Source: Pseudomonas silesiensis | GTDB taxonomy: Bacteria; Pseudomonadota; Gammaproteobacteria; Pseudomonadales; Pseudomonadaceae | Direction: 5' to 3' | Length of the DNA stretch: 64,000 nucleotides | Assembly (NCBI RefSeq): GCF_001661075.1 | Contig: NZ_CP014870.1 | Location: 2,500,501-2,564,500, forward strand | Part shown: positions 24,227-33,349 of the stretch, one piece after another | How the letters are laid out: each line of letters opens with the position of its first letter | Numbering within the stretch: the stretch's first letter is position 1 | Notes under the pieces: model-generated | Seen by the model: the letters and a program-made list of their open reading frames with translations, nothing else | Database searches by the model: none | What the model was told of the DNA's origin: nothing | Program-made: the position numbers and the translations under genes

Positions 24227-27200
24227 CCGAACACGCACTCGCCCCCAACGCCGAACGCGACGCCGCGCCGCCGAAGACCGCCGTGCGCGGGCTGCTGTTG
24301 CAGCGCAAGTGCGCCTGTGGCGCGGGCGCCGGCAGCAGCGGCGAATGCGAAAGCTGCGCCGCCGGCCGCGCGCAGAACCTGCAACGCAAAAGCACCGGTG
24401 TCGAGAGCGGACAGGGCGTGCCGGCCTCGGTCAACGAGACCCTGGCGCGTCCCGGTCGACCCTTGGATGCCGATACCCGCGACTTCATGGAGGGCCGCTT
24501 CGGCAGCGACTTCGCTGCCGTACGCATCCACGACGACAGCGCCGCCGGGGCCAGCGCCCGGGATGTGGATGCGCATGCTTTCACGGTCGGCCAGGACATC
24601 GTGTTCGGTGACGGTCAATACCAGCCCCACAGCGACAGCGGTCGACACCTGTTGGCCCACGAACTGGCCCACACCGTGCAGCAACAAGGCCTGCAACGCT
24701 CCGGTACCGGCAACCTGGCCGATCAGGGGCCGCACTACCAGCGGCTGGAGCGCGAGGCCGATTTCGTCGCCGACAGCGTGATGCGCGGCCAGCCCCTGGC
24801 CAGCGGCGTGCTCAGCCAGGGCGGGCCACGCCTGTCGCGCAAGGCAGGCAAGGGCAAGTCGCAAGACTATGAGGTGGACAGCCGTTACAGGGACCTGGAA
24901 ATGACCACCGGGCACAAGGTCACGCCGGAGAAGAAAACCACCGCCAAAGTGAAAGGCAAGGACAAGGAACTGGCTTCGTTCGACGTCGATTTCCTTGAGT
25001 TGCATGAGGTCAAGGGCCCGGTGCTCAAAGACTGGCAAAGCAAGGCCAAGGCCAAGGCGCTGCGGGCAATCATCACATTGCAGGGGGCCAAGGCCCAGGA
25101 AGCGGGCCTGTGGCAAATGCGCGTCAGCTCCGACGAGCTGCGTTCGCGTTGGGTCAACCTTCGCGGCTGGAAGATGGGCGATGCGCTGGACGCCGCCTGG
25201 CAAAAGGCCGGTGGCGATGCCGAGTTCCCCAAGGTTGGCGGCGGCACCTGCGAGATGGATCACATCATCGAATTGCAGGTGGGCGGCGATAACACCCAGG
25301 AAAATATCCAGGTGCTCGACCGCCTTGATAACGGCATGAGCGGCAGCCTGATCAAGCAGCAGGTGTTCGGCCTGGCACAAGCCATCGCGGAAAAGATCGA
25401 GGAGGGCGGCGAGGAGCCGCCGGCGCAGATCCGCCTGGTGTTCGCCGATTCCAAAATGAAGAGTACCGGCAAGTGCGGGCCCTGCTGTGAAACCGGCAAG
25501 AAGCTCGGCAAGCCCGGCAAGGACGGGCGTGCCGACAAATCCACGCAAATCCTGATCGACTACCCGGTCATGGCCGGCGGCAGCACGCGGATGCTGCGGG
25601 TCAGCGACAAGACCAAGACGCCGCCGATCTTCGAGTCCGGTATCCCGGAAAACGTCGCGGGCGCCGAAATCCTTCCCGGACTGTTGTTGATGACCCTGCG
25701 CCGGGTCGGCAAGGGCAAGGACACCATCAGCGCCGTGATCGACACCCGCGATCGTACGCGCCTGCCCATCACCCTGCCGGCCAAGGGCACGGGCGTGGTG
25801 CTGGATGTCGCCGAAGATGGCGGCCTGACCCTCTCCGAGGCGGCAAAAAAGAACGCCGGTATCGCGTTCACCTACGACTACCTGAGCCCCGGGCGTTTCA
25901 CCAAACTGGATCTGGTACCCGGTGGGGTTGCCGGCGAGGGCTACATCACGCCCACCAAAGTGCCCTTGCTGCAGCGCCTCGAGGTGGCCTTTTCACCCGA
26001 GTATTTCCGGCTCAAGGCGCCGCTGGACAAGAACAAGCTGAAGCCACCGTTTGCCGGGGTGAAAATCACCGAGGCCTCCCTGGCCATCGACCTGGCGCCC
26101 AAGCTGAAGCCGGTCGGCAGTGTGGCGTTCGAGTTCGGCACCACGAAGAAAATCGCCGCGAGCAAAGTCGAGGTCAGTGCCGACGAGAACGGCCTGGTGT
26201 TGACCGGGGTCCTTTTCGTCTACTTGCCCGGGGTCGATGAAGCCAAAGGCGAGATCAAGTACCAGGCCGGCGAGTGGAGTGGCGGCGCACATATCGAGTC
26301 GGGGCAGATGGCCGGCAAGATTCCCTATGTGAAGAGCGGCGCGGTCGATGTGTACCTCAAGGCCGGCAAGATCGACGCCAGTGGCAAGGTCAACCTGGAA
26401 CTGCCTGGCGGCAACGAGGCCTCGCTGGAGCTTAATTACACCCGCAGCAAGTGGGTGTTCCAGGGACACGGCAAGATCAAAGTCAAGAACCCCTACCTCA
26501 AGCCGATCCAGGCCAGCCTCTGGTACGACGGCGAACTGTTCATCGCCAAGGGCCAGGCCGGATTCGCCTTCTCGGGCCTCGACGGCATCGTAGATGCCAC
26601 CTACGAAAACAAGGCCGGCAACGAGAAGGTCTACGGCAAGGGCGATATCAAGATCGACAAGGGCCGGGCCAAGGGCAATATCGTCGTCGAGTTGCTGCCC
26701 AACGGAAAAATCGCCGGCAAGGGCAGGCTGTCCTACGAAATCAAGAAGGATATGGTGGCCACGGCCGGCATCACGGTGGACGAACAGCAAAAAATCACCT
26801 TCGACGGCGAGCTGAGCTTTCCCGACGTCACTTTGTTCAAGCGCTTCCCGGAGAAAGACGAAAATCAACCGATTTTCTCGGCCTCGGGCAGCATCCCGAT
26901 CCCTGGCGCCTCCATCGGCCCGATCGGGCTCAAGGTCAAGCTCTGGGGCAGCCTGGGGTATTACTACTACGTCGGCCCCGGCGTGCTCACCGGGGTCAAG
27001 GCCACGGTCAAGTTCAGCCCCTTCGAAGCCGACCCGGACTTCAGTTTCAACCTCAAGGCCATCGCCCGCATCCCGGCGGGAGGGGGGATCAGTGGCAAAG
27101 TCGGCGCGGATGTGGTCATCGATCTGTACCTCGCCGAGGTCGGTGGCGGCCTCAGCGTCGAGGCCTCGGTCGGCCTTGAAGGCAAGGCCGAACTGGACGG

Positions 27201-27540
27201 CGAGATCGCCTACAGCAAGGACAAATTCAGCGTCGATGCCAAGGCCTTCATCGGCGGCGCGGTGGTGCTGGACGCGGCGCTGAAGGCCCGGGTCTACGCC
27301 GAAGCCGGGGTCTGGCGGTTCAAGATACGTACCGAAAAGACCTGGAAGCTACTCGGTGGCAAAGTCGACACCGACATGAAACTCGGCGTGCGCGTGCCGC
27401 TGCACTACGACAGCATCGACGGCTTTCGCATGCCCAGGCTCTCCGATATCAAGCCCGAACCCGCGCAGCTCAACCTCGATCCGACGAAGATGCTTTCCAA
27501 CCTGTTCGGCAACGCTAAGAGTGAGGAGCACGAGGTATGA
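24223..27540 (+). CDS. DUF4157-HNH giant protein, candidate eCIS cargo toxin
   Basis: A protein of 1105 residues. The N-terminus has paired Cys motifs (RKCACG, CESC) between two LQRK repeats. A DUF4157 domain (about 69-155) contains the zinc-protease-like HELAH motif at 146-150. Around 343-375 lies an HNH-type pattern (CEMDHIIELQVGGD, with Asp346-His347 and Asn361, then NGMSGS). From about 450 to the end the protein is Gly/Lys/Asp-rich and strand-rich, with repeated GKIxxxGK-type units. DUF4157 marks proteins linked to eCIS, many of them thought to be loaded effectors. The HNH part suggests DNA as the target. No separate immunity gene is apparent. Confidence 0.8.
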   Translation: MTEHALAPNAERDAAPPKTAVRGLLLQRKCACGAGAGSSGECESCAAGRAQNLQRKSTGVESGQGVPASVNETLARPGRPLDADTRDFMEGRFGSDFAAVRIHDDSAAGASARDVDAHAFTVGQDIVFGDGQYQPHSDSGRHLLAHELAHTVQQQGLQRSGTGNLADQGPHYQRLEREADFVADSVMRGQPLASGVLSQGGPRLSRKAGKGKSQDYEVDSRYRDLEMTTGHKVTPEKKTTAKVKGKDKELASFDVDFLELHEVKGPVLKDWQSKAKAKALRAIITLQGAKAQEAGLWQMRVSSDELRSRWVNLRGWKMGDALDAAWQKAGGDAEFPKVGGGTCEMDHIIELQVGGDNTQENIQVLDRLDNGMSGSLIKQQVFGLAQAIAEKIEEGGEEPPAQIRLVFADSKMKSTGKCGPCCETGKKLGKPGKDGRADKSTQILIDYPVMAGGSTRMLRVSDKTKTPPIFESGIPENVAGAEILPGLLLMTLRRVGKGKDTISAVIDTRDRTRLPITLPAKGTGVVLDVAEDGGLTLSEAAKKNAGIAFTYDYLSPGRFTKLDLVPGGVAGEGYITPTKVPLLQRLEVAFSPEYFRLKAPLDKNKLKPPFAGVKITEASLAIDLAPKLKPVGSVAFEFGTTKKIAASKVEVSADENGLVLTGVLFVYLPGVDEAKGEIKYQAGEWSGGAHIESGQMAGKIPYVKSGAVDVYLKAGKIDASGKVNLELPGGNEASLELNYTRSKWVFQGHGKIKVKNPYLKPIQASLWYDGELFIAKGQAGFAFSGLDGIVDATYENKAGNEKVYGKGDIKIDKGRAKGNIVVELLPNGKIAGKGRLSYEIKKDMVATAGITVDEQQKITFDGELSFPDVTLFKRFPEKDENQPIFSASGSIPIPGASIGPIGLKVKLWGSLGYYYYVGPGVLTGVKATVKFSPFEADPDFSFNLKAIARIPAGGGISGKVGADVVIDLYLAEVGGGLSVEASVGLEGKAELDGEIAYSKDKFSVDAKAFIGGAVVLDAALKARVYAEAGVWRFKIRTEKTWKLLGGKVDTDMKLGVRVPLHYDSIDGFRMPRLSDIKPEPAQLNLDPTKMLSNLFGNAKSEEHEV

Positions 27541-28193
27541 CCGGGTTTTCCAATTCGCCGAAAGTGCTCAAGGGCGGGCTGATCCTGATCGACCCCGCCA
27601 GCGGTGCCGTGCTGCGGGTGATTGCGCTGCAGTACAACCCCGACCTGCTGACCCGCAGCCTGCAACCCCAGAGCACCGGCGGCAGTGCGGCGATCAGCGA
27701 GCCGCTTCGGCTGAAGGGGCCGCCAGTGGAAACCATCAAACTCGACGCCGACATCGACGCCACCGACCAGCTGGAGTTCTCCGACCAGCACCCTGGCGCG
27801 ATCGAGGTCGGTATCCACCCGCAGCTCGCGGCACTGGAAACCATCGTCTACCCGGACAGCAACGCCTTGATCCGCAACAACCAGATGGCGAACGCCGGCA
27901 CCCTGGAAATCGTTCCGGTGCAGGCGCCGCTGCCCTTGTTCGTGTGGAGCAAGGAGCGGGTGGTGCCGGTGCGCATCACCGATTTTTCGATCGTCGAGGA
28001 GGCGTTCGACGTCAACCTCAACCCGATTCGCGCGCGCATCACCCTCGGCATGCGCGTGCTCAACATCAATGACCTGGGCTTCGGCGACAAAGGCGGGCAC
28101 CTCTACATGGTTTACCACCAGGGCCGCGAACGCCTGGCGCGCAAGGCCAGCAGCGCGACCCTGGCCAGCCTGGGTTTGAGCGCGCTTTTTTAA
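27537..28193 (+). CDS. Afp7-like contractile injection system tube/baseplate protein
   Basis: A protein of 218 residues with the CIS tube N-terminal domain pattern (FQYNP-type ALQYNPDLLTRS, PVETIKLDADIDATDQ, LETIVYP, VWSKERVVPVRITDFSIVEEAFD, ITLGMRVL). In Afp and PVC this domain, fused to LysM, joins the tube to the baseplate hub. Here the LysM part is encoded separately by the next gene. The start overlaps the stop of the DUF4157 gene. Confidence 0.88.
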   Translation: MTGFSNSPKVLKGGLILIDPASGAVLRVIALQYNPDLLTRSLQPQSTGGSAAISEPLRLKGPPVETIKLDADIDATDQLEFSDQHPGAIEVGIHPQLAALETIVYPDSNALIRNNQMANAGTLEIVPVQAPLPLFVWSKERVVPVRITDFSIVEEAFDVNLNPIRARITLGMRVLNINDLGFGDKGGHLYMVYHQGRERLARKASSATLASLGLSALF

Positions 28194-28228
28194 AACAACG
28201 GCTAGCTGAGAACAAAAGGACAGTCACG

Positions 28229-28546
28229 ATGAGCGACCGCTTCCCACCTAACAGCCGCTACTACCCGACCGAAACCGCCGAGCTGGTCAATACCGACGGT
28301 CGACGCCTGGTCTACCTGCGTCGGCGTTTCGTCCCCGATCCGGCGAACTTTGTCACCTTGCAGATCTACACCGTGATCGAGGGCGACCGTATCGATCGCA
28401 TGGCCGCTGCGGTGCTCGGCGATCCGGAACAGTTCTGGCGCCTGCCGGATGCCAATGGCAGCCTCCACCCGCTGGAGCTGGAAGAATTGGGTCGGCACAT
28501 CCGCCTGACGTTGCCCGAAGGCATGCAGGGGCCAAGCGATGCTTAA
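28229..28546 (+). CDS. LysM-like tail protein (gpX/gp53-like)
   Basis: A protein of 105 residues with a LysM-like segment (YTVIEGDRIDRMAAAVLGDPEQFWRL in part) near residues 48-75. It is probably the detached C-terminal LysM module of an Afp7-type protein and would sit between tube initiator and hub. AAAGGA lies 8 bases before ATG 28229. Its 3' end overlaps the next gene by 8 bases. Confidence 0.85.
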   Translation: MSDRFPPNSRYYPTETAELVNTDGRRLVYLRRRFVPDPANFVTLQIYTVIEGDRIDRMAAAVLGDPEQFWRLPDANGSLHPLELEELGRHIRLTLPEGMQGPSDA

Positions 28547-29663
28547 AGGTATGCATGTCTCGTTGCTGATCGGCCCGGCGATCCCGCTACCCGTGCCCAA
28601 GCCGCTGATCGATGCCTTGCAGAGCATCCAGGTGACGTCGGCGGCGGGCGCGCGCAGCGGCTTCCAGATCAGCTTCGCCCTGCACAACAACTCCCCGCTG
28701 CACACCCTGTTGTTGCTCGCCGGCGGGCGAGTGCCGTGGCTGCGGGTGCTGATCGTGATCACCGTCAACAGCCTGCCGATGGTGTTGATGGACGGCCTGA
28801 TCACCCGCCAGGAAGTCAGTGGCTCCAACGACCCGGGGCAGAGCACCCTGACCATCACCGGCGAGGACCTGTCGGTGGCCATGGACCAGCAGGAATTCAA
28901 CGGCATTCCCTATCCGGCCATGTCGGCCGAGGCGCGGGTGGCGCTGATCGTCGCCAAGTACGCGATCTTTGGCATGGTGCCGCTGGTGATCCCGCAAATC
29001 TTCAGCGATGTGCCGATCCCGGTGGAAAAAATCCCCACCCACGACGGCACCGACCTGGCCTATGTGCAGAAGCTGGCCAAGGATGCCGGCTACGTGTTCT
29101 ATGTCGAGCCCGGTCCGCTGCCGGGGATGAATACCGCCTATTGGGGCCCGGAGATCAAGCTCGGGATACCGCAACCGGCGCTGAACCTGGGGATGGATGC
29201 CCACAGCAATGTCGAGGCGCTGTCGTTCAGCGTAGACAACACCAAGGCCAGCCTGCCCATCGTGTTCATCCAGAACCCGCTGACCAAATTCCCGATTCCA
29301 TTGCCGATCCCCGACATCAGTCTGCTCAATCCGCCGCTGGGTGCGCTGCCGCCCATTCCCAAGTCGATCCATCTGCTCAAGGACACCGCCAAGCTCTCGC
29401 CGATGGCGGCCCTGTCCAAGGGGTTGGCAGAGGCGGCGGGTTCTGCCGATGCAGTGACCGCCACCGGATCGGTCGATGTGTTGCGTTACGGCTCGGTGCT
29501 GAAGGCGCGTCAGCTGGTCGGCGTGCGCGGCGCGGGCAGCGCCTTCGACGGTTTGTATTACGTGAAAAGCGTGACCAGCAACTTCAAGCCGGGGGAGTTC
29601 AAGCAGAACTTCACGCTGACGCGCAACGGCTTGATCTCGACGCTGCCGAGGGTACCGGTATGA
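28539..29663 (+). CDS. Baseplate hub protein (gpD/gp27-like)
   Basis: A protein of 374 residues of the late control gene D/VgrG N-terminal type: an early strand-rich part, then THDGTDLAYVQKLAKDAGYVFYVE (in part) and a late GAGSAFDGLYYVKSVTSNF-type segment. Together with the gp5-like protein from the next gene it makes the central hub of the spike. In Afp both are one protein (Afp8). Here they are two genes joined by an ATGA overlap. Confidence 0.9.
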   Translation: MLKGMHVSLLIGPAIPLPVPKPLIDALQSIQVTSAAGARSGFQISFALHNNSPLHTLLLLAGGRVPWLRVLIVITVNSLPMVLMDGLITRQEVSGSNDPGQSTLTITGEDLSVAMDQQEFNGIPYPAMSAEARVALIVAKYAIFGMVPLVIPQIFSDVPIPVEKIPTHDGTDLAYVQKLAKDAGYVFYVEPGPLPGMNTAYWGPEIKLGIPQPALNLGMDAHSNVEALSFSVDNTKASLPIVFIQNPLTKFPIPLPIPDISLLNPPLGALPPIPKSIHLLKDTAKLSPMAALSKGLAEAAGSADAVTATGSVDVLRYGSVLKARQLVGVRGAGSAFDGLYYVKSVTSNFKPGEFKQNFTLTRNGLISTLPRVPV

Positions 29664-30178
29664 ACGCTGAGCAAGGCAAATACTACGGCAAGTTCCGCGG
29701 TGTGGTGTTGAACAACATCGACCCGATGCAGATGGCCCGCGTCCAGGTCCAGGTCCCGGATGTGCTGGGGCTCGGCATCTCCAGCTGGGCCATGCCCTGT
29801 GTGCCGTTCGCCGGGCAGCAGAGCGGGATGTTCGTGCTGCCGCAGATCGGCGCCGGGGTCTGGGTCGAGTTCGAGCAGGGCAACCAGGATTACCCGATCT
29901 GGGTCGGCGGCTTCTGGGGCAGCGCGGCAGAGGTGCCAGCCCTGGCGCTGGCGGGGCTGCCGGTGTCGCCAAGCATCGTGTTGCAGACCGGCAACCAGAA
30001 CGGCCTGACGATCTCCGACCTGCCGGGGCCCACGGGCGGCATCCTGCTCAAGACCCTGACCGGGGCGATGATTTCGATCAACGAAATCGGGATCACCATC
30101 AGCAACGGCCAGGGCGCGACGATCATGCTCAACGGCCCGGCGGTGAACATCAATCAAGGCGCATTGACGGTGATTTGA
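29660..30178 (+). CDS. Spike protein (gpV/gp5 OB-fold)
   Basis: A protein of 172 residues with the gp5-type OB fold (YYGKFRGVVLNNIDPMQMARVQVQVP in part, GVWVEFEQGNQDYPIWVGGFW in part) and a short C-terminal beta-helix (GATIMLNGPAVNINQGALTVI in part). It trimerises to form the puncturing spike, which the PAAR-like protein encoded next would cap. Confidence 0.92.
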   Translation: MNAEQGKYYGKFRGVVLNNIDPMQMARVQVQVPDVLGLGISSWAMPCVPFAGQQSGMFVLPQIGAGVWVEFEQGNQDYPIWVGGFWGSAAEVPALALAGLPVSPSIVLQTGNQNGLTISDLPGPTGGILLKTLTGAMISINEIGITISNGQGATIMLNGPAVNINQGALTVI

Positions 30179-30247
30179 CATGAACATTTCTCGAAATCGG
30201 CATCTGGGTATGCGGCTGGACCTGCCCCTGACAGGGGAGGACCGCTG

Positions 30248-30571
30248 ATGCCCGGTTTTCTCCTGCACCTGGGCGCCACCGTGATGTGCAGCCACGGCGG
30301 GCAGGCGACGCCGACTGCGCCTTTTGCCCGGGTGACAGTCTCCGGCCAGCCCGTGACGACCCTGGCCGCGCCCTATGTGATTGCCGGCTGCGGCATGCCA
30401 CCGCCACCCGCCGGCAATGGCCCCTGCGTGACCGGTCAATGGCTGGTTGGCGCGACCCGGGTATTCGCCGGCGGGCTGCCGGTGCTGCTGCAATCGAGCA
30501 CCTCGATCTGCGTGCCCACCGGCACGCCGATGCAGGTCGTCGTCACCCAGCTACGGGTCTCGGGAGTCTGA
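30248..30571 (+). CDS. PAAR-like spike-tip protein
   Basis: A protein of 107 residues with PAAR-family features: LHLGATVMCSHGGQATP, VAGC-type IAGCGMPPPP, and SSTSICVPTGTPMQV near the C-terminus. The His and Cys residues are placed to bind a metal ion at the cone tip. It follows a strong GGGGAGGA ribosome site, 69 bases after the spike gene. Confidence 0.88.
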   Translation: MPGFLLHLGATVMCSHGGQATPTAPFARVTVSGQPVTTLAAPYVIAGCGMPPPPAGNGPCVTGQWLVGATRVFAGGLPVLLQSSTSICVPTGTPMQVVVTQLRVSGV

Positions 30572-30572
30572 T

Positions 30573-30935
30573 ATGGCCTTGGACTTTCCCTTTAGCATCG
30601 ACTCGCGCGGGCGCAGTGCCGAGGTCTACGCCGATCTGCAGGTGCGGGACATGATCGAGCAGGTGCTGTTCACCGTGCCGGGCGAGCGGGTGAACCGTCC
30701 GGACTTCGGCTGCGGCCTGCTGCAATTGGTGTTTGCGCCCAACAGTGATGCCCTCGCTGCCGCCGTGCAGATGACCGTGCAAGGCTCGCTGCAACAGTGG
30801 CTGGGGGAGCTGATCGAGGTCGAGGCGGTGACGGTCGAAAACCTTGATGCACGCCTCGGCGTGACGGTGCAGTACGTCATGCGCCGGGATCGCCAGCGGC
30901 ACCTGGCAACCTTCAGCCGAGGGCTTGGGCCATGA
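30573..30935 (+). CDS. Baseplate wedge protein gp25/GPW-like
   Basis: A protein of 120 residues of the gp25/Afp9 family: DMIEQVLFTVPGERVNRPDFGCGLLQLVF (in part), then LIEVEAVTVE and the VTVQYVMRR end. It joins the sheath initiator to the baseplate wedge. The start ATG 30573 is one base after the preceding stop. The stop overlaps the next ATG. Confidence 0.93.
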   Translation: MALDFPFSIDSRGRSAEVYADLQVRDMIEQVLFTVPGERVNRPDFGCGLLQLVFAPNSDALAAAVQMTVQGSLQQWLGELIEVEAVTVENLDARLGVTVQYVMRRDRQRHLATFSRGLGP

Positions 30936-33349
30936 AACGCCAGTTTTTGTCCGACAACCGCCATCGCCTGCAATTGCTGCGTGACCTTGAGCCGCCAAGC
31001 CTCAATGGTATCGACTACCTGGAAGTGGTGTCCCTGGATCAGCGCAAGCTGCGCGTGGTGTTCGTCAATCCGTTGGCCGGCATCACCGTGGCCCACTGCC
31101 GGATCGAGGGTGGCGTGCGCATCACGCCTGTGCGCGTCGAGAGCCTGAGCATCACCGGCAATCAGCTCGATATGACCGTGGACCAGGCCGGGGATTTCTC
31201 CTGGTATCGCTTTGTCTTGATCAACCCCTCGGCTCCCGAGGACCCGCCGCCGGGCTTCGACCCTTGCCTGTCGAGCATCCGCTTCAGTTTCAAGGCGCAG
31301 TGCCCGTCCGAGTTCGATTGTGCCGAGGAGCAACTGTGCCCGCCGCAGGTGCCGGCGGAGCCGCTGCTGGATTACCTGGCCAAGGATTACGCGAGCTTTC
31401 GCCGGTTGATGCTGGACCGGATGGGGCAGCTGATTCCTGGCTTTCACGAGCGCAATCCGGCGGATTTTTCCGTGGCCCTGGTGGAAATGCTGGCGCATAT
31501 CGGCGATCAGCTCAGCTATTACCAGGATGCAGTCGCCACCGAAGCGTACCTGGGCACCGCCCGCCGCCGCGTCTCCCTGCGCCGGCATGCACGGCTGCTG
31601 GACTACCCCATCCACGACGGCTGCAACAGTCGGGTCTTCGTCAGCCTGAGCGTCACCGCCCAGGCCGACGGCCAGGCGTTGGCCGCGGGTACGCGACTGT
31701 TGACCCGCACCGCCATGCCCGGGGTCGTATTGACGGAAAGCGAGTTCAACGCCCTGCCTGACGGCGCCACCCAGGTCTTCGAAACGATGCACCCGTTGCC
31801 CTTGCAATCCGCCCATAACCGCATTGATATCCATCATTGGGGCGAGCCGGATTTCTGTCTGGGCAAAGGCGCGCAGGAGGCCGCCCTGATTGACGATCCG
31901 CCGCTGAGCTTGCAGGCGGGCATGCTGCTGATCCTCGAAGAAGTGCTGAGCCCCGTGACCGGTCGTGCGCCGGATGCCGACCGCTCCCACCGGCATGCGG
32001 TGCGCCTGATCGAGGTCAAGCCGGGGTACGACGCGCTGACCGACACGCCGTTGCAGCTGATCCGCTGGCATGCCGAGGACGCGTTGCCGTTCCCGTTGTG
32101 CATCAGCACGCGGATCCAGCGGTCCGGTGTCAGCGAGACCTTCAGGGTCGCCCGGGCTTGCGCCAATGTGGTCTTGGCCGATCACGGCCTGACCCGCGAC
32201 GATGAGTCGTTGCTGCCGGACGCAGTGCCGACTGCCGGTCACTACCGCCCACGCCTGCGCGAGCCTGGCATCGTCTATGCCCAGCCTTATGAACCCGACC
32301 CGACGCGCTCCGCCAGCGGCACTTTGCATCAGGACCCCCGGCAAGCCCGTCCGTCCGGCATGCTGCTGCGCGAAGACGATCCCGGACAGTATGGCGACCA
32401 ACCCAAAGCCGGTGCCAGCCACTGGCTGCCGCGGCGCGATCTGCTGGGCAGTGACCGCTTCGCCCAGGCGTTCGTGGTGGAGACTGAAGCCGATGGCCTT
32501 GCCCACCTGCGCTTTGGCGACAACCGCTTCGGCATGCAACCGCAACCTCATACCCGCCTGTTGGCCAGCTACCGCCAAGGCGGTGGCAGCGTCGGCAACG
32601 TCGGCGCCGAGAGCATCACCCAGGTGGTCTGCACCGACCCGCTGGTCAAGGACTTCATCGAAACCCTGCGCAACCCGTTGCCGGCACGCGGCGGCGCGGA
32701 ACCGGAGAGCGTCGATGCGATCAAGCTGTTTGCCCCGCAGGCATTTCGCACCCAGGAACGGGCGGTCACCGAAGCCGATTACGCCCGGGTCGCCGAGCGT
32801 CATGCGCAGGTGCAACGGGCCGCGGCCCGGCTGCGCTGGACCGGCAGTTGGTACACCCTGTTCATCAGCCTCGACCGCAAGGGCGGCAAGCCGCTGGATG
32901 CGCCGTTTCGCGAGGAAATGCTGCGCCACCTGGAACGCTACCGGCTGGCCGGCTATGACCTGGACCTCAGCGAGCCGATCTATGCCCCGCTGGATATTCA
33001 GCTGGACGTCTGCGTAGTGCCGGGCCACTTTGCCGCGACGGTCAAGCTCGGCCTGCTCAAGCGCCTGGGCAGCGGCGAAGACGGGCTGGGCCGGCCCGGC
33101 TTCTTTCATCCCGATCACTTCAGCTTCGGCCAGGGCCTGGCACTCTCCGCCCTGATGGAGGCGGCGCATTCGGTGACCGGCGTGGCCTCGCTCCAGGTCA
33201 AGGTGTTCCAGCGCTGGGGCAAAACCCCTGATCAGGAAATAGCGCAGGGCTTGATCAGTGCCGCGCCGCTGGAAGTGCTGCGTCTGGATAACGATCCCAA
33301 TTTCCCTGAAAACGGCCGGCTGCTGCTGACGATGCAAGGTGGCTTATGA
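30932..33349 (+). CDS. Baseplate J-like protein (Afp11-like wedge)
   Basis: A protein of 805 residues annotated in the family as putative baseplate assembly protein. Marks are DYLAKDYASFRRLMLDRMGQLIPGF, VALVEMLAHIGDQLSYYQDAVATEAYL and LRFGDNRFGMQP, then an AVTEADYARVAERH region. It would form the baseplate wedge with the next gene product. Start and stop overlap both neighbours. Confidence 0.92.
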   Translation: MKRQFLSDNRHRLQLLRDLEPPSLNGIDYLEVVSLDQRKLRVVFVNPLAGITVAHCRIEGGVRITPVRVESLSITGNQLDMTVDQAGDFSWYRFVLINPSAPEDPPPGFDPCLSSIRFSFKAQCPSEFDCAEEQLCPPQVPAEPLLDYLAKDYASFRRLMLDRMGQLIPGFHERNPADFSVALVEMLAHIGDQLSYYQDAVATEAYLGTARRRVSLRRHARLLDYPIHDGCNSRVFVSLSVTAQADGQALAAGTRLLTRTAMPGVVLTESEFNALPDGATQVFETMHPLPLQSAHNRIDIHHWGEPDFCLGKGAQEAALIDDPPLSLQAGMLLILEEVLSPVTGRAPDADRSHRHAVRLIEVKPGYDALTDTPLQLIRWHAEDALPFPLCISTRIQRSGVSETFRVARACANVVLADHGLTRDDESLLPDAVPTAGHYRPRLREPGIVYAQPYEPDPTRSASGTLHQDPRQARPSGMLLREDDPGQYGDQPKAGASHWLPRRDLLGSDRFAQAFVVETEADGLAHLRFGDNRFGMQPQPHTRLLASYRQGGGSVGNVGAESITQVVCTDPLVKDFIETLRNPLPARGGAEPESVDAIKLFAPQAFRTQERAVTEADYARVAERHAQVQRAAARLRWTGSWYTLFISLDRKGGKPLDAPFREEMLRHLERYRLAGYDLDLSEPIYAPLDIQLDVCVVPGHFAATVKLGLLKRLGSGEDGLGRPGFFHPDHFSFGQGLALSALMEAAHSVTGVASLQVKVFQRWGKTPDQEIAQGLISAAPLEVLRLDNDPNFPENGRLLLTMQGGL

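Noticed and set aside
24223..27540. Tape-measure protein
   Set aside because: The size would fit, but the sequence is strand-rich and Gly/Lys-rich with DUF4157 and HNH motifs, unlike the helical tape measures.
30626..33337. 903-residue open frame on the minus strand
   Set aside because: It lies entirely opposite the baseplate genes, is Arg/Gln/His/Gly-rich without domain motifs, and results from high-GC codon use on the other strand.
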